The notes under the pieces were generated by a model. That model searched no databases. It saw only the letters and a program-made list of their open reading frames with translations, and was not told the origin of the DNA. From Blumeriella jaapii (Eukaryota; Ascomycota; Leotiomycetes; Helotiales; Drepanopezizaceae), in the NCBI GenBank assembly GCA_009599575.1, contig VWND01000001.1:1612001-1676000 (forward strand): a stretch of DNA of 64,000 nucleotides, written 5' to 3'. The first letter of the stretch is position 1; every line of letters starts with the position of its first letter. This document shows positions 34,701-46,003 of the stretch, piece by piece. Made by a program: the position numbers and the translations under genes.

Positions 34701-35851
34701 GAAGGACGGACATTCCTTGGAAGGCGTTTAGCCTAAAATCAACTGACATGTATGTCATCGAGCTAACCCCCTCGGCCGTACGATAGAGGTGTAACACCAC
34801 AGCAATATGCGCGCACGACAGTCACGGAAATGACCCGGAGCCCATGTGACATTCTCCGATCGAGATCCATCTTTATGACGGTAGGAAAAGCCACTCGTTA
34901 GGAATATCATGGAAATAAGGAGTCCGCTGGCGACTTGACAGCGCCGAGGCTCTTGCGGCGAAAATTTCCGATTGAGGCTCCAACCAAGGCACTGAGAAGG
35001 TAGGAGTACTGTAGGAAGTTGGTGGCTGGTAAAGATTGGTCAACTTGAAGCAGAGGCACAGGGCCTTGCATCTTCGTGTCCGGGAATACCCACCCCGATG
35101 CCGGATATGTACTCTTATGTAGCAGGCCCTCTGAACGCCAAGAGACAGCAAGAGACAAGTTGCAAGCGAGAGAGGCATTCGGATTCCTCAAAGCAGCATT
35201 CCGTCAACTCCATGGCCCTTGGCGTACGGCGGGAAGGTCTTGAAGATCCATGGCCAAGGAAGGGCGTTCGCTGAGTTGCCTGCTTCTTTTATATCTTTCG
35301 AGCGGAATGTGGCTCATGCAAGACCGAATTGGCAAGACACCTAGCCTTCGAAGAACATTCTCCGTCGGCTCGGATCTCTGTGGAGCAGAGGTCAAGTTGG
35401 CCAACAGCCCCTCTCTCTTTCTCTCTTTCTCTCTCTCTTTCTCTCTCCCTGCGTCCTCAACCATGACAAGCGACGCCTTGTAGCATACGCTCAAGGACCA
35501 GCCGTGCCGACATGTAGAGGTACAAACTGTGCTGCATGTACAGGATATCTCGGCGATCGTGACTAACGGACCAAGTCTTTGCCGTGTTTTGGTTTCCTGC
35601 AGACCCGAGTTCGCCGTGATCCGCAAAGTGTCGTGATGGTGGCGCCCGGGCGCCACAGTTGGGACCCGGATGCAGGCAGGGTTCCAGGCTCGTGTGGCTG
35701 AACGGCACAGTATCACACTGTACTGTACTGAGTCGAAAGCAAGAAGGCAAGGGCAGCGTCAAATCCCGACCAACAAGAACTGTTGGCATTGTTGCAATGT
35801 CCCTATATATCCAACCCGCCCGTTCTCTTCTTACCACAATGGCATGTCGAG
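31751..35851. other. 4.1-kb gene-poor region
   Basis: Holds the phytochrome promoter and the upstream region of the zinc-finger gene. A CTT trinucleotide repeat lies at 32413-32440 and CTTTCTCT repeats at about 35407-35447. From about 33700 to 34860 the DNA is AT-rich, lacks long frames and could be decayed repeat DNA. A 69-residue frame at 33987-34196 and others up to 170 residues have no recognisable features and were not called. Confidence 0.5.
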
Positions 35852-38081
35852 ATGGAGGTTCAAAGCCTGTCGACCTGCATTCAATGTGGCAAGCCGTTCC
35901 AACGGAAAGCCCATCTGTTGCGGCATCAACAGCAACGTATGTTCTCTCCCTCGCAAAGAGAAGACGGCTACGTGGCTCTAACCAGGTGTGATCTTAGATT
36001 CCGGGGAAAGGCCATACAGCTGTAAATTCTGCGCGAAGACGTTCAAGCGCAGGTAGGTCGCTCGGTCAAGCTTTGCAGGAGACACACTAACATCATACGC
36101 GCCCAGTGATGTACTGCGAGACCATTTCGGCCGATGTGAGCAAAGAGGGACATCTGCCATTCCAAGCTCACTAGAGCGGGGGAGGAAACGGCGTGCATGC
36201 GACGAGTGTTCGCGACTCAAGGTTAAATGCGACGACAACTTCCCGTGCCGAAAATGTCTAGAAGCTGGAAGGATGTGTGTCAAGTTTCGAAGCTCAGGTA
36301 CGATGGCTAGCGATGGGCCCAATCCTCACATAATAGCTAAAAAGCCTCTTAGCATCGGGTCCGGTCTCGAGCCCAGAGCGATTGCAAGCACAATCGCCTA
36401 TCAATCGATCAACCCCCGATACACCGTCCGACCGCAATTCTATAGGATTTCTCCTCAACTGCCCTAGTGAGGATGACTTTATTCGAGAATATCCCCAATC
36501 CACAACACACCAGCAAATGGCCAGGCCGGAAAGCTCACCGGGCGATTTGTTGTTGGGTGGGCATAATCGGCTAGCCGGAGAAGTCCTCACACCAAGGACT
36601 GTGTACGAAAGTTATGGACATATGACACAAGCGAGTGACCTGGACCTCTTGCTCGATCGCCTCGAATTCGAAAATTTCGAGCAGCATCCAAGCAACTGGC
36701 AGTTGTCGAATGAGAATATGATAGTGTGGTCTGGCGCAAGCACGCCATTTCTTGACCCAATAGCCTTGGCGCAGAGAGCCTCTGAAATCAGGGAGAAGTT
36801 GAAATATGCAGCCGCTATCCAGAACCCGCCTTACTTGCCACCCAAGGAGGTTGTCGAAGCCATCGAGCTTGTGACGCCGGAGAGAATAGCGACATATAGC
36901 TTTCTCTACTTTGCGAATTGGCACCTACATGCTCCTATGGTACATGAGGCTACTTTCAATCCATGCACTGCTGCGCTCCCTCTGGCCCTCTCGGTCATGA
37001 GTCTTGGAGCGATGTACTCCAAAGAAGTAGAAGATGTCGCTAAGGTCAAGGTTCTCTTGGATACTATAGAATGCTGCATTTACTCCATCCCCGGTCTAAG
37101 CGATGAGTACGATCTTCCTGGTCGACAATATATCAAACAGGGGGCAAACGCATCCTCTGCATGGCAGCAGTATCAACTCGAAGAACTTCAAGGTGCCTAT
37201 CTCATCATTGTCTTGCAATACTGGACCGGCAACACTGCTGCAAGAGCAAGAGTTCGGCAACAACGCTTCCCAAGAGTTGTTCAGGCACGTGTGAACCAAC
37301 AAGACTAAGCTCTCCTTTGCTGACTTCGGCAGATTTTCCACCATCTAGAAGTCATGACTATGCAACACTCTCCAGATGACGAGATTGTTGACCAGCTCTC
37401 GTTCCAGAGCTGGATGCGCAAAGAATCATTCATTCGGTAAGCACCATGTATATCAAAAGATCTTTTTACCACATACTGACATAGGCTAGGACCGCGACCA
37501 TTGCAGTCATGCTGGATCATGCCTTTGGGATCTTCAACAACGTAGCTCCCTGCTTCCAATGGGCTGAACTCGACCTCCCATTCCCAAGTGATGACGCCTT
37601 CTTTCAGATATCCGGCTTTGACGAAATGGTCACAAAGTCTGCGAAACCGCGGTACGGCATCAAAATCAAAGACGCGTTCGCCGTTCTCTTTTCGCCCGAA
37701 GGAGCGGAAAGTGAACTTGACGTCTTAAGACATGGAAACGTGACCGCGCTGGATATGCAAATGCTAATCCACTTCCTTTATGCTCAAGTCTGGAGCTCAA
37801 CGTTCTCTAACCCGCTGGCGTCCCTACCGAGAACCAACATACCCGCCATAACCGCACCATTCCATCTAGCAATGCGCAACTGGCGAATCATTTGGGACGA
37901 GATAAAGGGCGCAGTCGACAAAGAGGAATGGAGCAAACTGGGATTTCAGAGAACTGCAGAGTCATACTTTGAGGCTGTGAAATCGATGCTGGGCGTGTTT
38001 GAAAGGAGAAAGGGACGTTTCCCTCCGATACCCAGCGATTGCGAAAAGGGAAGTCATCTGAAGAGATTGCTGAGCTTCTGA
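35852..38081 (+). CDS. Transcription factor with C2H2, C2HC and Zn2Cys6 fingers
   Basis: Six exons, join(35852..35936,35998..36052,36107..36297,36353..37284,37333..37436,37490..38081), 652 residues. Finger 1 is CIQC...HLLRHQQQH, its last His codon made by splicing. Finger 2 is CKFC...VLRDHFGRC. Then a basic RGRKRRA leads into a canonical Zn2Cys6 cluster CDECSRLKVKCDDNFPCRKC with spacing 2-6-5-2-6. The rest resembles the fungal-specific TF (MHR) region: YLPPKEVVEAI, SFLYFANWHLHAPMVHEATF, LQGAYLIIVLQYWTGN, RQQRFPRVVQ and SPDDEIVDQLSFQSWMRKE. The 48-nt fourth intron appears to use a GC donor (37285). Nuclear regulator; target unknown. The tandem C2H2 plus Zn2Cys6 arrangement is a known fungal class. 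An ATG farther upstream in frame cannot be excluded. Confidence 0.88.
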
Positions 38082-38517
38082 CCGGGGCGGCAAGGAAGCG
38101 GAATGTTGGGATGGGCGCCGCTTGTCAGGACTGGAACATGAAGGTTGTTCTTGCTGCATAAGGTTGCCATGGTGCTACCTATGGTTGCTAATAAAGCGGT
38201 AGTTAGGATTCAAAAATAAAGTGTTGCCCTTAATCCAAGCTTCGCGTACTATGTATGTTCTGCCTATGGCTTAATCAACTTGCTGCCGTTCCGCACTCCA
38301 GCGACCTCTCAGAAGGAACAAACACTGTAAAAATCCTTCCTTTCAATAGAAATTTCTTTACAGGTACATATATGTACAAGGTTTGAAGCTTCCCTCAAGC
38401 CCGGAGCCAAGCATGCCATAGCTAACACAACACAAGCAACTTCATATCATGTCCAAAACGCTAGGCCAGAGCAACGCCAATGTCTTCATGGGTTTTATTG
38501 GCTCTCGAGAAGAACGC
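38082..38517. other. Convergent intergenic region
   Basis: 3' flanks of the zinc-finger gene and of SRS2. No gene is seen. Confidence 0.5.
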
Positions 38518-41500
38518 TCAGGGCTTCTTCATGGTAGGAGGTTTGAAGCCATGGCCCTTTCGGCTCGCCCACCCGTCCATGGATCGCTTCACGCCCAGAG
38601 TCTTTCTCGACACATTCGCGTTCCCGTTCTGCAGCATTGAGACGGTCGTCTGGTGTGTCGATAACTGAGGGCGTATCTTGTTCAGAATCGTGGGTCTGGC
38701 TGTGAGACCGTTGGGCTGTGGTAAGTTGACTTCTTCCCGGGGAACGGGAGGAGGCGGCTCCGCCCGGGGCGGCGAGCTTGACAGGAAGACATAGTCGTTT
38801 CTATGATCTTGTGCATCAAGCCGACTAGTCTGTCGCAGCCGGTTTCCCAGATTGCTGGTACCTAAGCGGTGAGTCGATAGTGAAGGGGCGATGCCAATGG
38901 GCTCGGATTCTCTGGAAATCGCTCGTGCTTCGTTGAACGTTTTGGCAACAGCAAGACCTAGCTCCGGGGAATCCTTTTCCTTGGTCACGGAGAAAGGCTT
39001 CTTCTGCACCTGTGGCTCAGGTCTACCGAGAAACCCAAACAAGGTCCCCTGGCCCTCGGGGACCTGGCCTTGGTGCTTAAGCCTCTTGATTCGATCAGAA
39101 TTATCCCTTACCCGTTCTTCATTCACAGCACCGTTGGTCGATTGCTCCTTCAGCACTTCCAGATGCGATCCTGCAGTCACGAATCCAGCCGTTGTAAAGC
39201 TCGCGGCTCGGTCCATTGTGGTAGCGTAGGAAGGCTTCCAATCCTTTTCGGGTCCCTTTTCCAGATTGCTCAAAGACCGACCCGGCTCCGCCCGTCGTCG
39301 TTTAGAGGCTTGATTTCCCATAGTGAAGTTTGAATTCCCTCCTGTCACAGGGTTCCATCTCGACTCCTTGTCCAGCTCCTTCTCTCCACCGTGCTCCGGG
39401 AAGATGTCATCTTCAGTGCTTGGTAGTGATTTGGATGCATCACTTATCGATTTGCGGGACGGCAAATTTCTTCTCAAAATTTGTGCCAGATCCGTAATAG
39501 CTGGCGACCCGAGCGATGGACCTTTCGCGCCCAGCAGTGAAGCTATTCCTGGTGGCGTCAAAAAAGGCGAAAGAATCGTATTCTCGTTTTGAGAGCTCTT
39601 GAGAGGACAGCTCATATACAATAGAGCTTTGGCTCTCGTCATAGCTACATATAAAAGTCGTCGTTCCTCAGCTGTATCCTCGGCCCGAGAATGTGGGATT
39701 GATCCTTGATAGGCGGCCGGGATGAAGACGACGGGCCACTCGAGACCTTTCGCAGCGTGTATTGTGGAAATCGTAATCTGAGCGATGGGTGCGGCTTCGT
39801 CTGATTTCACGTCTGATGCAAGTGCCACGTTCGCCAGAAACCTTGAAAGCGTATCGGCCTCCTCATTCTGCTTCAATCCAGCAATATCCGGGAGTGCTTC
39901 ATCCTCGTACCCGATCGAAATGAGTTCTTCAAAGTCGTCCGCTTGCGTGACAAGTTCTTGGACGTTGTCCCACCTGGCTTTGTGCTCATCCCCGTGATGC
40001 TCCTCGAGCCATCTCTCGTAACTAGTTTTTGTGAGCACAAATTTTATCAGTCCAGCTGTAGTCAATCGATCGTTCGGAGGGCCCGCCACCTTGATTCTTG
40101 CTGTCAAGATGATGTTGACAAAAGCTGCGAGACGTTGCTCTACTTGATTTCTCAACTTCGTTTTGATATCTCGCTTGCCTTGGACCGTATTCAGTATCAA
40201 TTCCCACAAGGTGATTTTGGACTGGTCCGCTTCTTCAAGTAAATCCTTGATGGTTGCTTCGCCGATTCTTCTGGAAGGGGTATTGATGATTCTTGCAAGA
40301 GCATCGTTGTTATCTGGTTGGTTGATGACTCTCAAGTAGTCTAAGATTGTTTTGATCTCAAGTCGATCATAAAATCGCTGTCCACCCACCATCCGGTATG
40401 AAATGCCAGCCCTCCCCAGAGCGGTTTCAATAAGCCGAGACAAAGCGGATGATCTTAGCAATATAGCGAAATCGTTCAGATCTAGAAGCTCTCCTGTCAT
40501 ACCCCTGATTCTCTGTATCTCGGTGACAATCCATTGTGCTTCCTTGTGGGCTCCTGCGAGTCTCCGGAGGACTGGCCTTGTGCCTGGTGAATGAGTTGCC
40601 AAAAGCGATTTCGAGACTCTTGAGTTGTCCTGCTGGATAACACTCAGAGCCGTCATCAAAATCGCCCCCGAAGATCTGTAATTCTCCTCCAAGGCTATTG
40701 TGACCGTATCCGGGTATTGTCGAAGCATACGTTTGTAGTTTTTGGTCTCCGCTGCTCTGAAGCCATATATACTTTGATCTGGGTCGCCGACAATAGTGAT
40801 TCTCTTGCGGTGCGCAGCAAAAAGCCGCATCAAGTCGAACTGGACCAAGTTGGTATCTTGAAACTCGTCAATCAGGACGGCCTCTATGTTCGATACGCAG
40901 GAAGGATGAATTCGGAGAAGGTCGACACATCGAAGGAGTAGGTCGTCGTAGTCAAGCAGATTCGATCTGCGAAGAGATTCTTCGTACTCCGCATAACACT
41001 TCTCGAATTCTTGCTCCTCCACTAACTTCCCAGCAGATTTTTTGCCTGCTTTGGGTTCCTGGTCTACTGATTTGCGAGCTTTCAATCCGCTGATTCGTGA
41101 CCGGGCAACCTTTGCATCTATCATGAAGCCATGTCTCTTCACAATGCGCTTTATGATCGCCACAGAATCCGCCGTATCTGCGATGCCGAAATCCTTCTTG
41201 ATATCAATCAGATGTCCGTACCGGGCCAAGTATCTGCGGGCAATGCTGTGAAAGGTTCCAAGTATAAGTTTTGACTCCGTACCATTCCCTATCAACTTCC
41301 CAATTCTCTCCTTCATCTCCCGCGCAGCCTTGACCGTGAAGGTCGCAACGATTACGTTGCATGGCTGGAGACCTTGCGCAAGTAGCCATGCTGTCCGCGA
41401 GGTCAGAGTATGGGTCTTCCCACTTCCAGGGCCAGCCAAAATCGCAAGAGTGTCTGCGAACGACGACACAGCAGCCTGCTGGGACTGATTAAGGTTCGTG

Positions 41501-41520
41501 AGCAAACCATCTGGATTCAT
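38518..41520 (-). CDS. SRS2: UvrD/Rep-family ATP-dependent DNA helicase, Srs2
   Basis: Single exon, 1,000 residues, starting at ATG 41520. Superfamily 1A motifs in order: LNQSQQAAV (Q motif), LAGPGSGKTHTLTSR (Walker A), ATFTVKAAREMKERI, GTFHSIARRYL, NLLDYDDLLL, VLIDEFQDTNLVQFDLM (II), IVGDPDQSIYGFRAA (III), LEENYRSS (IV), STIHAAKGLEWPVVF (V) and RRLLYVAMTRAKALLYMS (VI). Srs2 is a 3'-5' helicase that strips Rad51 from DNA and limits recombination at forks. The C-terminal 330 residues are polar and unstructured-looking, with TLFGFLGRP and a basic tail GVKRSMDGW...GFKPP; this region in the family carries partner-binding sites. The lack of introns over 3 kb contrasts with its neighbours. Confidence 0.93.
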   Translation of the reverse strand: MNPDGLLTNLNQSQQAAVSSFADTLAILAGPGSGKTHTLTSRTAWLLAQGLQPCNVIVATFTVKAAREMKERIGKLIGNGTESKLILGTFHSIARRYLARYGHLIDIKKDFGIADTADSVAIIKRIVKRHGFMIDAKVARSRISGLKARKSVDQEPKAGKKSAGKLVEEQEFEKCYAEYEESLRRSNLLDYDDLLLRCVDLLRIHPSCVSNIEAVLIDEFQDTNLVQFDLMRLFAAHRKRITIVGDPDQSIYGFRAAETKNYKRMLRQYPDTVTIALEENYRSSGAILMTALSVIQQDNSRVSKSLLATHSPGTRPVLRRLAGAHKEAQWIVTEIQRIRGMTGELLDLNDFAILLRSSALSRLIETALGRAGISYRMVGGQRFYDRLEIKTILDYLRVINQPDNNDALARIINTPSRRIGEATIKDLLEEADQSKITLWELILNTVQGKRDIKTKLRNQVEQRLAAFVNIILTARIKVAGPPNDRLTTAGLIKFVLTKTSYERWLEEHHGDEHKARWDNVQELVTQADDFEELISIGYEDEALPDIAGLKQNEEADTLSRFLANVALASDVKSDEAAPIAQITISTIHAAKGLEWPVVFIPAAYQGSIPHSRAEDTAEERRLLYVAMTRAKALLYMSCPLKSSQNENTILSPFLTPPGIASLLGAKGPSLGSPAITDLAQILRRNLPSRKSISDASKSLPSTEDDIFPEHGGEKELDKESRWNPVTGGNSNFTMGNQASKRRRAEPGRSLSNLEKGPEKDWKPSYATTMDRAASFTTAGFVTAGSHLEVLKEQSTNGAVNEERVRDNSDRIKRLKHQGQVPEGQGTLFGFLGRPEPQVQKKPFSVTKEKDSPELGLAVAKTFNEARAISRESEPIGIAPSLSTHRLGTSNLGNRLRQTSRLDAQDHRNDYVFLSSSPPRAEPPPPVPREEVNLPQPNGLTARPTILNKIRPQLSTHQTTVSMLQNGNANVSRKTLGVKRSMDGWASRKGHGFKPPTMKKP

Positions 41521-43024
41521 GGTTTGAGAGCCAGGAAGGACTTGACGCTAAAGTTGTGGAACAGGTCGAGGTCTGACTTCCTGGGGCCATCGATTTGTTG
41601 CAGGCAAAGCGTTTGGAATTGCGGTTCAAGGTAAACTGTTGTAGTAGTCGAGGACATGTTTTGACGCGTCACGATCTGCCCCGCGCTCATCACAACAATT
41701 TCAAAAACGCAAGCTCATTGCGCGGTCACGTGCATGTAGCTGATTACCCAAAATTACGTCGAGCAGAACATTGCACGGCATTTCAGTCGCGTCATTTGCT
41801 TTCGTAAGTTCTGATTCTTTCTTGTGAACCCATGATTTGTTACTGATACTTGTTTTCTGCTCTTCAAGCTAGTCCTACAAGGCTGTGTCTACACTTATCT
41901 ATGACTTCCAATGTTATATGACCAAACCCTTACGAGAGGCTACAAACTATTATCTGATAGAAATGTCATCGGAGCCACTGGATTCCTCGTCTAGCAAGTG
42001 CTAGTTCTTTTTCTCCTTTCACTCAATCGACTTAGCCAGGTCAATCCGTGACACCAAACAGTGATCATTAACTTCCTCCCATGCCTTCTTTCTATTTCTA
42101 AATTTCACTGTGCCATTTTTCTAGTATTCAATTGTACAGTTATTTAATAAGGTTTACGTTGGAGTCTAAAAAATCCTCCCTCAGGACCTATCCAAGAAAG
42201 CCATGATATCTACAAGGCTTGCAACTGCAGAGTATGCAGCTCGATTGAAGTATATTCGAAATACATGACCTGTTCGGCCATGAGAATGACTTAAACACAT
42301 CTGGAAATGCTCTTACAATTTCTTTTTCCTTTTAAACCAAGGGCTATTGCTGTCTTTGCGGTATAAATTAGAGGAGCAGAGGCTAACAAGTGAAAAAAAG
42401 TCTAGACAAGGGAAACAACTTAGATGTTCTGACAACATGAAAGTGCTCATACCCTTGAGGCGTTCCATAGAGAGATATATTTTAACATATCTATAAAGCC
42501 CAAGCCCTGATACTTTAGCGTAGCCATCAAAGCTCAGGGGATTGAAGCAATTACAGTATTACATGCCCTGAAGTCTTGCTCCATACATGATTCCCGTTCA
42601 GATAGGAGTGCTTCTAGTATCAGTTAGCTATCAGGATACCAAGATGCCGCATAACCCCCCGATTTGGGGGTGGTACAGGCCCCCAGTGATGCCAAATCGA
42701 AGGTACTGTATAGCAACCTCAAGAAACAAGGACCCGAAACAAGAGTCAAAGCCCGAAAATGGTCAACGTGGCGTTTTTGGCCTAAGCCAATACTAACTTG
42801 TAGAGCATCCAAATGAATGAACTCGGAGCTCAATAAAGGTAGCCATCTGAAAAAAAAGCAATCAAAAATCATGCCACGAACGAAAAAGCAAAACGTGAGG
42901 AAAAAACATAGAAGTAACGCGTGGCTTTCTCAGTTTCAAGAAAAGATACTTTGTTTGTTCACAGTGGCTACAAAGCACTTTCGTAACCACTTCAGACCAC
43001 CTTCTTGGTCGTTCGGTGTCATGG
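41521..43024. other. 1.5-kb intergenic, AT-rich, possible repeat relic
   Basis: Upstream of SRS2 and downstream of OMS1. About 41800-42600 is AT-rich with stops in all frames. On the minus strand a short open stretch near 42020-42090 reads KKAWEEVNDHCLVSRIDLAKSIE before a stop, which hints at a decayed coding or transposon relic but is too short to assign. No gene is called. Confidence 0.4.
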
Positions 43025-44310
43025 CTACCACCATCCCCTCTTCTTCTGCTCATCTAAGGCATGGTTGTTTTTTCCCTTGGGTTCAACAGTGACAACAGCC
43101 GGCGCCACTTGCTTCTCTCGTGCCGCCTCTGTTGCAGCACTCGTCTTCGGCTTCTTCAGCTCAACCCACCATGTCGTGCCAGCGTGCCACCACTTTGGTT
43201 GCTCGATCTTCACAACCTCAAGCCCACTTTCCTCCACAATCTGCTTGATATCCCTATTCCACCAACACCCAAAAGCTTTAGCGTGTTCTTCAGCAGACTT
43301 GTCCAGCGCTTTATTCACCAAATTCCAATTACCCCTCCCGTGCTCCAACAGCAATATCCTGCCTTCTTCCTCTTTTACACACTCTCCAAGATTCTTAAGC
43401 AATTTCACAGGATCACTGACGGAACACAGGCCCATAGTCTGCACCACCGTATCGTATTTCCCATCCAGGTTCCCACTCCTCTCATTCGCGCTCTTCGGCG
43501 GCCCAGGGATTGCTCCCGGTTCGGACGCATCGGCAATGACCCACCTCACGCCCAAGATGCCGGGAAACATCTTGCTAAATTTTTCACGCGCAACCACCAG
43601 CATCACCGCACTCTTATCCACTGCCGTGAAGCTCCTAACCTTCCCTTTCTTAATGAGCCCTTTCGCATCAACTTTCCCAACACCTCTATATCCTTTGAAG
43701 TCCCAGTCGTAGAACTCCAGGTTGCGTCCTGTACCAATCGACACTTCTAGGACATCGCCTACAGCTTCAGAGACTATTTGGCGCCGCAGAGAAGTGATTC
43801 CCATGGAATCCTCTGTGGAATCGACAGTGGCGTCAAATGTGGGAGCAATCTCGTCATATTGGGCAGACACATCCTGTTGTGAGGCTGGACTGATGCGCGC
43901 GGGCTTGCCATCATCTCTGGTAATAGTGATATATAGATAAGTCAAGTATCCCGAGAGACCCAGCACAGCCAAGCCACCGAAGAACATGGGAATGACGCGA
44001 TTCTTAAATGGATTGGCTCGTGGTTCCTGAGTAAGGCGAGGTTTGAGAACGTGCGTCGGGCGGGATGGCCTGGCGATGGATGAGCCAGGGAATTCTGAAC
44101 ACACTACGAAGATTTTTCTTACATGTATTCGGGATGTGGCTTCTTAGGTGTGGGTTTTTTCGCTGCCTTGGAGGGCATTCGCTTCTGCATCGGAACCTTT
44201 GTCTGTATAGCTGCCAGCAAGGTTGTACTTGTGCTGAGGCCCCTTCGACACCCCATCGAGCCATTGGCCCTCGAGCTCGCAAAGAGCAGCTTCTGACATG
44301 TTTTCCTCAT
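43025..44310 (-). CDS. OMS1: Mitochondrial inner-membrane methyltransferase-like protein OMS1
   Basis: Two exons, complement(join(43025..44069,44123..44310)), 410 residues. The 53-nt intron uses GTAAGA...CCAG. The first exon is rich in Lys/Arg/Ser/Thr and begins MRKTCQKLLFASSRA, a good mitochondrial presequence. A TM helix follows (VIPMFFGGLAVLGLSGYLTYLYI), then the methyltransferase fold: SAQYDEIAPTFDATV, VLEVSIGTGRNLEFYDW (SAM motif), FTAVDKSAVML, VVQTMGLCSVSDPVKLLKNL, GRILLLEHGRG and CWWNRDIKQIVEESGLEV. This order matches fungal OMS1, a multicopy suppressor of OXA1 defects. Substrate unknown. Reading the second exon alone from its internal ATG would lose the presequence. Confidence 0.87.
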
Positions 44311-44876
44311 GGTCTTTTATCCTCTGCTAAGCTGTTCAGCCGGCCCAGGTCTGGGTTAACACAATCGTTGTTTCGTATTTCCGATACTCATTGTTATCTA
44401 ACCTCGCGGCCTAGAATGGTAGAGGGGCAGTTTTCAGTCATCGAAAGTTCCGTATTATCACTTGAGATTCTTCAAGCGCTTAATTTGTCAGTCATCCATC
44501 AAAGGTTGAAAATTGAGAAGTCCTGAGGCAGGATGCCATAAAATACCGAAATCTAGCGTCGAGCTCATGCAAGGCTATCACAAGGCTGTCTCTGAATTTG
44601 GCAGATTGTTTCCCAGACCAATAGAAGTAATTGCAGGATGTTCTCACACACATATAAGAAATGACATATGGTCCACCCTACAGCGTAGTCCTCACACCCC
44701 CGACATTAAGTTTTTTCATATCTTTGTAATACATGCTCACATCCCAAAGAAGACCATTTGACGATCCCATGTACTGTGTTCCTTGATTGCTGGGAATCAA
44801 AGCAGAAACGGCGTTCGTTAATCCCGTGAACGTCAGTACTGACTCCTCTAGGAAATTATCTGAATACCCTCAAATT
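44311..44876. other. Intergenic, no gene seen
   Basis: OMS1 promoter side and 3' flank of the SCI1-like gene. Nothing is supported beyond that. Confidence 0.45.
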
Positions 44877-46003
44877 TCAGCCGAAATTCTGCTTCGCCAG
44901 TGCCTTAAGCATAGCCATGGTGCCATCTTCTTTCTTCCTATACTCCTGTAGCCGTTCTTCCCTCTCCGCCATCCTCGCTCTCAAAATCTCCTCCTTCCTC
45001 AGCTCCCTTTCGTTCTTCTTCCTTTCGAACTTTTCCTTCTCCTGTTTGTAGCTCTCGACCCCATCACCGCCACCCATTAACTCGCTATCTGGGACCTCAG
45101 CTGCACCCGGCGACCTCTCTCTAAATGACTTCATCTTCTCATTGACTTCCTTCTTCTTCTCCAGTTGTCGCTCTCGTGTCCCTGCTTCTGCGCGGGGAAG
45201 AAGCTCGTCCAACGCCGCCTTCTGCTCCTTGCGATCTAATTTACGGGCAAATCGAATGTCATCTCGTCGATTCAGGCCATCTTCGGCTTCCATTTCTGCC
45301 AGTGATATTAGATGGATAACGGGAAATCATTACAAAGTGACCGTACCTCTCTTGAGCTCCAAATCATGTACATTGGGGATGCTTGGTCCTTTCTTTCGTT
45401 CCCCCGACCTGCTCTCTTGGCCGGGCAAAGTAGGTCCAAAGGAATCATCGCTATCGCTCTCTTCTGGGATGTTTTCTGTAGCAGATGGGCTGGTATCCCT
45501 TCTCTCAGCAGCTACGTTTTTCTGTTCAGGGCGTTCCTCTCGTCGCTCAGCGTTGGCGCCTCCGTCTGTTTGCACAGCTTTTTGTAATGTACTAGGATCA
45601 TACCAACCCTCTGAGAGTTCTCCACGATTCCTCTCTCAAGTCAGTAAAGATCTCTATTATCTCCTGGCACTCTGGCATGATAGGGTCCTTACCACTTGCC
45701 AATGAAACTTTTCCATCTACCCTTCACCTCTATCTCGTCCATGTCCTCTAGGTACTTCTGCTTCTGGATATCAAGATACAGTGCGAACATCGGTTTAAAA
45801 GCATCGTAATCGCGTTTTACTAAATGCCGTGAATCAAAAGGCAGGATCTTGGGCGCGGCTTCTCGGGAGCGTTTGCGCTTGTGGTGGTGTCTGGAGTGAG
45901 GAGATCGCGTTCGATGGGAGTGCGAGTGGTGTTTTGGAGGCGAGCGTGATCTGGCATTTCGTGCACGATCGCTCTCTCGATAAGGTCTGCTACTGCCGGC
46001 CAT
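44877..46003 (-). CDS. RS-like nuclear protein similar to style cell-cycle inhibitor 1 (SCI1)
   Basis: Three exons, complement(join(44877..45295,45347..45630,45693..46003)), 337 residues, phases closed. The N-terminus is a run of RS, RH and SP pairs (RSRSPPKHHSHSHR, HHHKRKRSRE). The conserved core is ILPFDSRHLVKRDYDAFKPMF, ALYLDIQKQKYLEDMDEIEVKGRWKSFIGKW joined by splicing to NRGELSEGWYDPSTLQKA. The rest is a charged coiled coil (QEKEKFERKKNERELRKEEIL, ARMAEREERLQEYRKKEDG). The core is shared with plant SCI1 and related eukaryotic proteins; molecular function is poorly known, and the RS-type head suggests splicing or chromatin association. Divergent from the FAD oxidase. Confidence 0.82.

Noticed and set aside
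35204..35716. 170-codon minus-strand frame before the zinc-finger gene
   Set aside because: Runs through a CTTTCTCT repeat and shows no conserved features.
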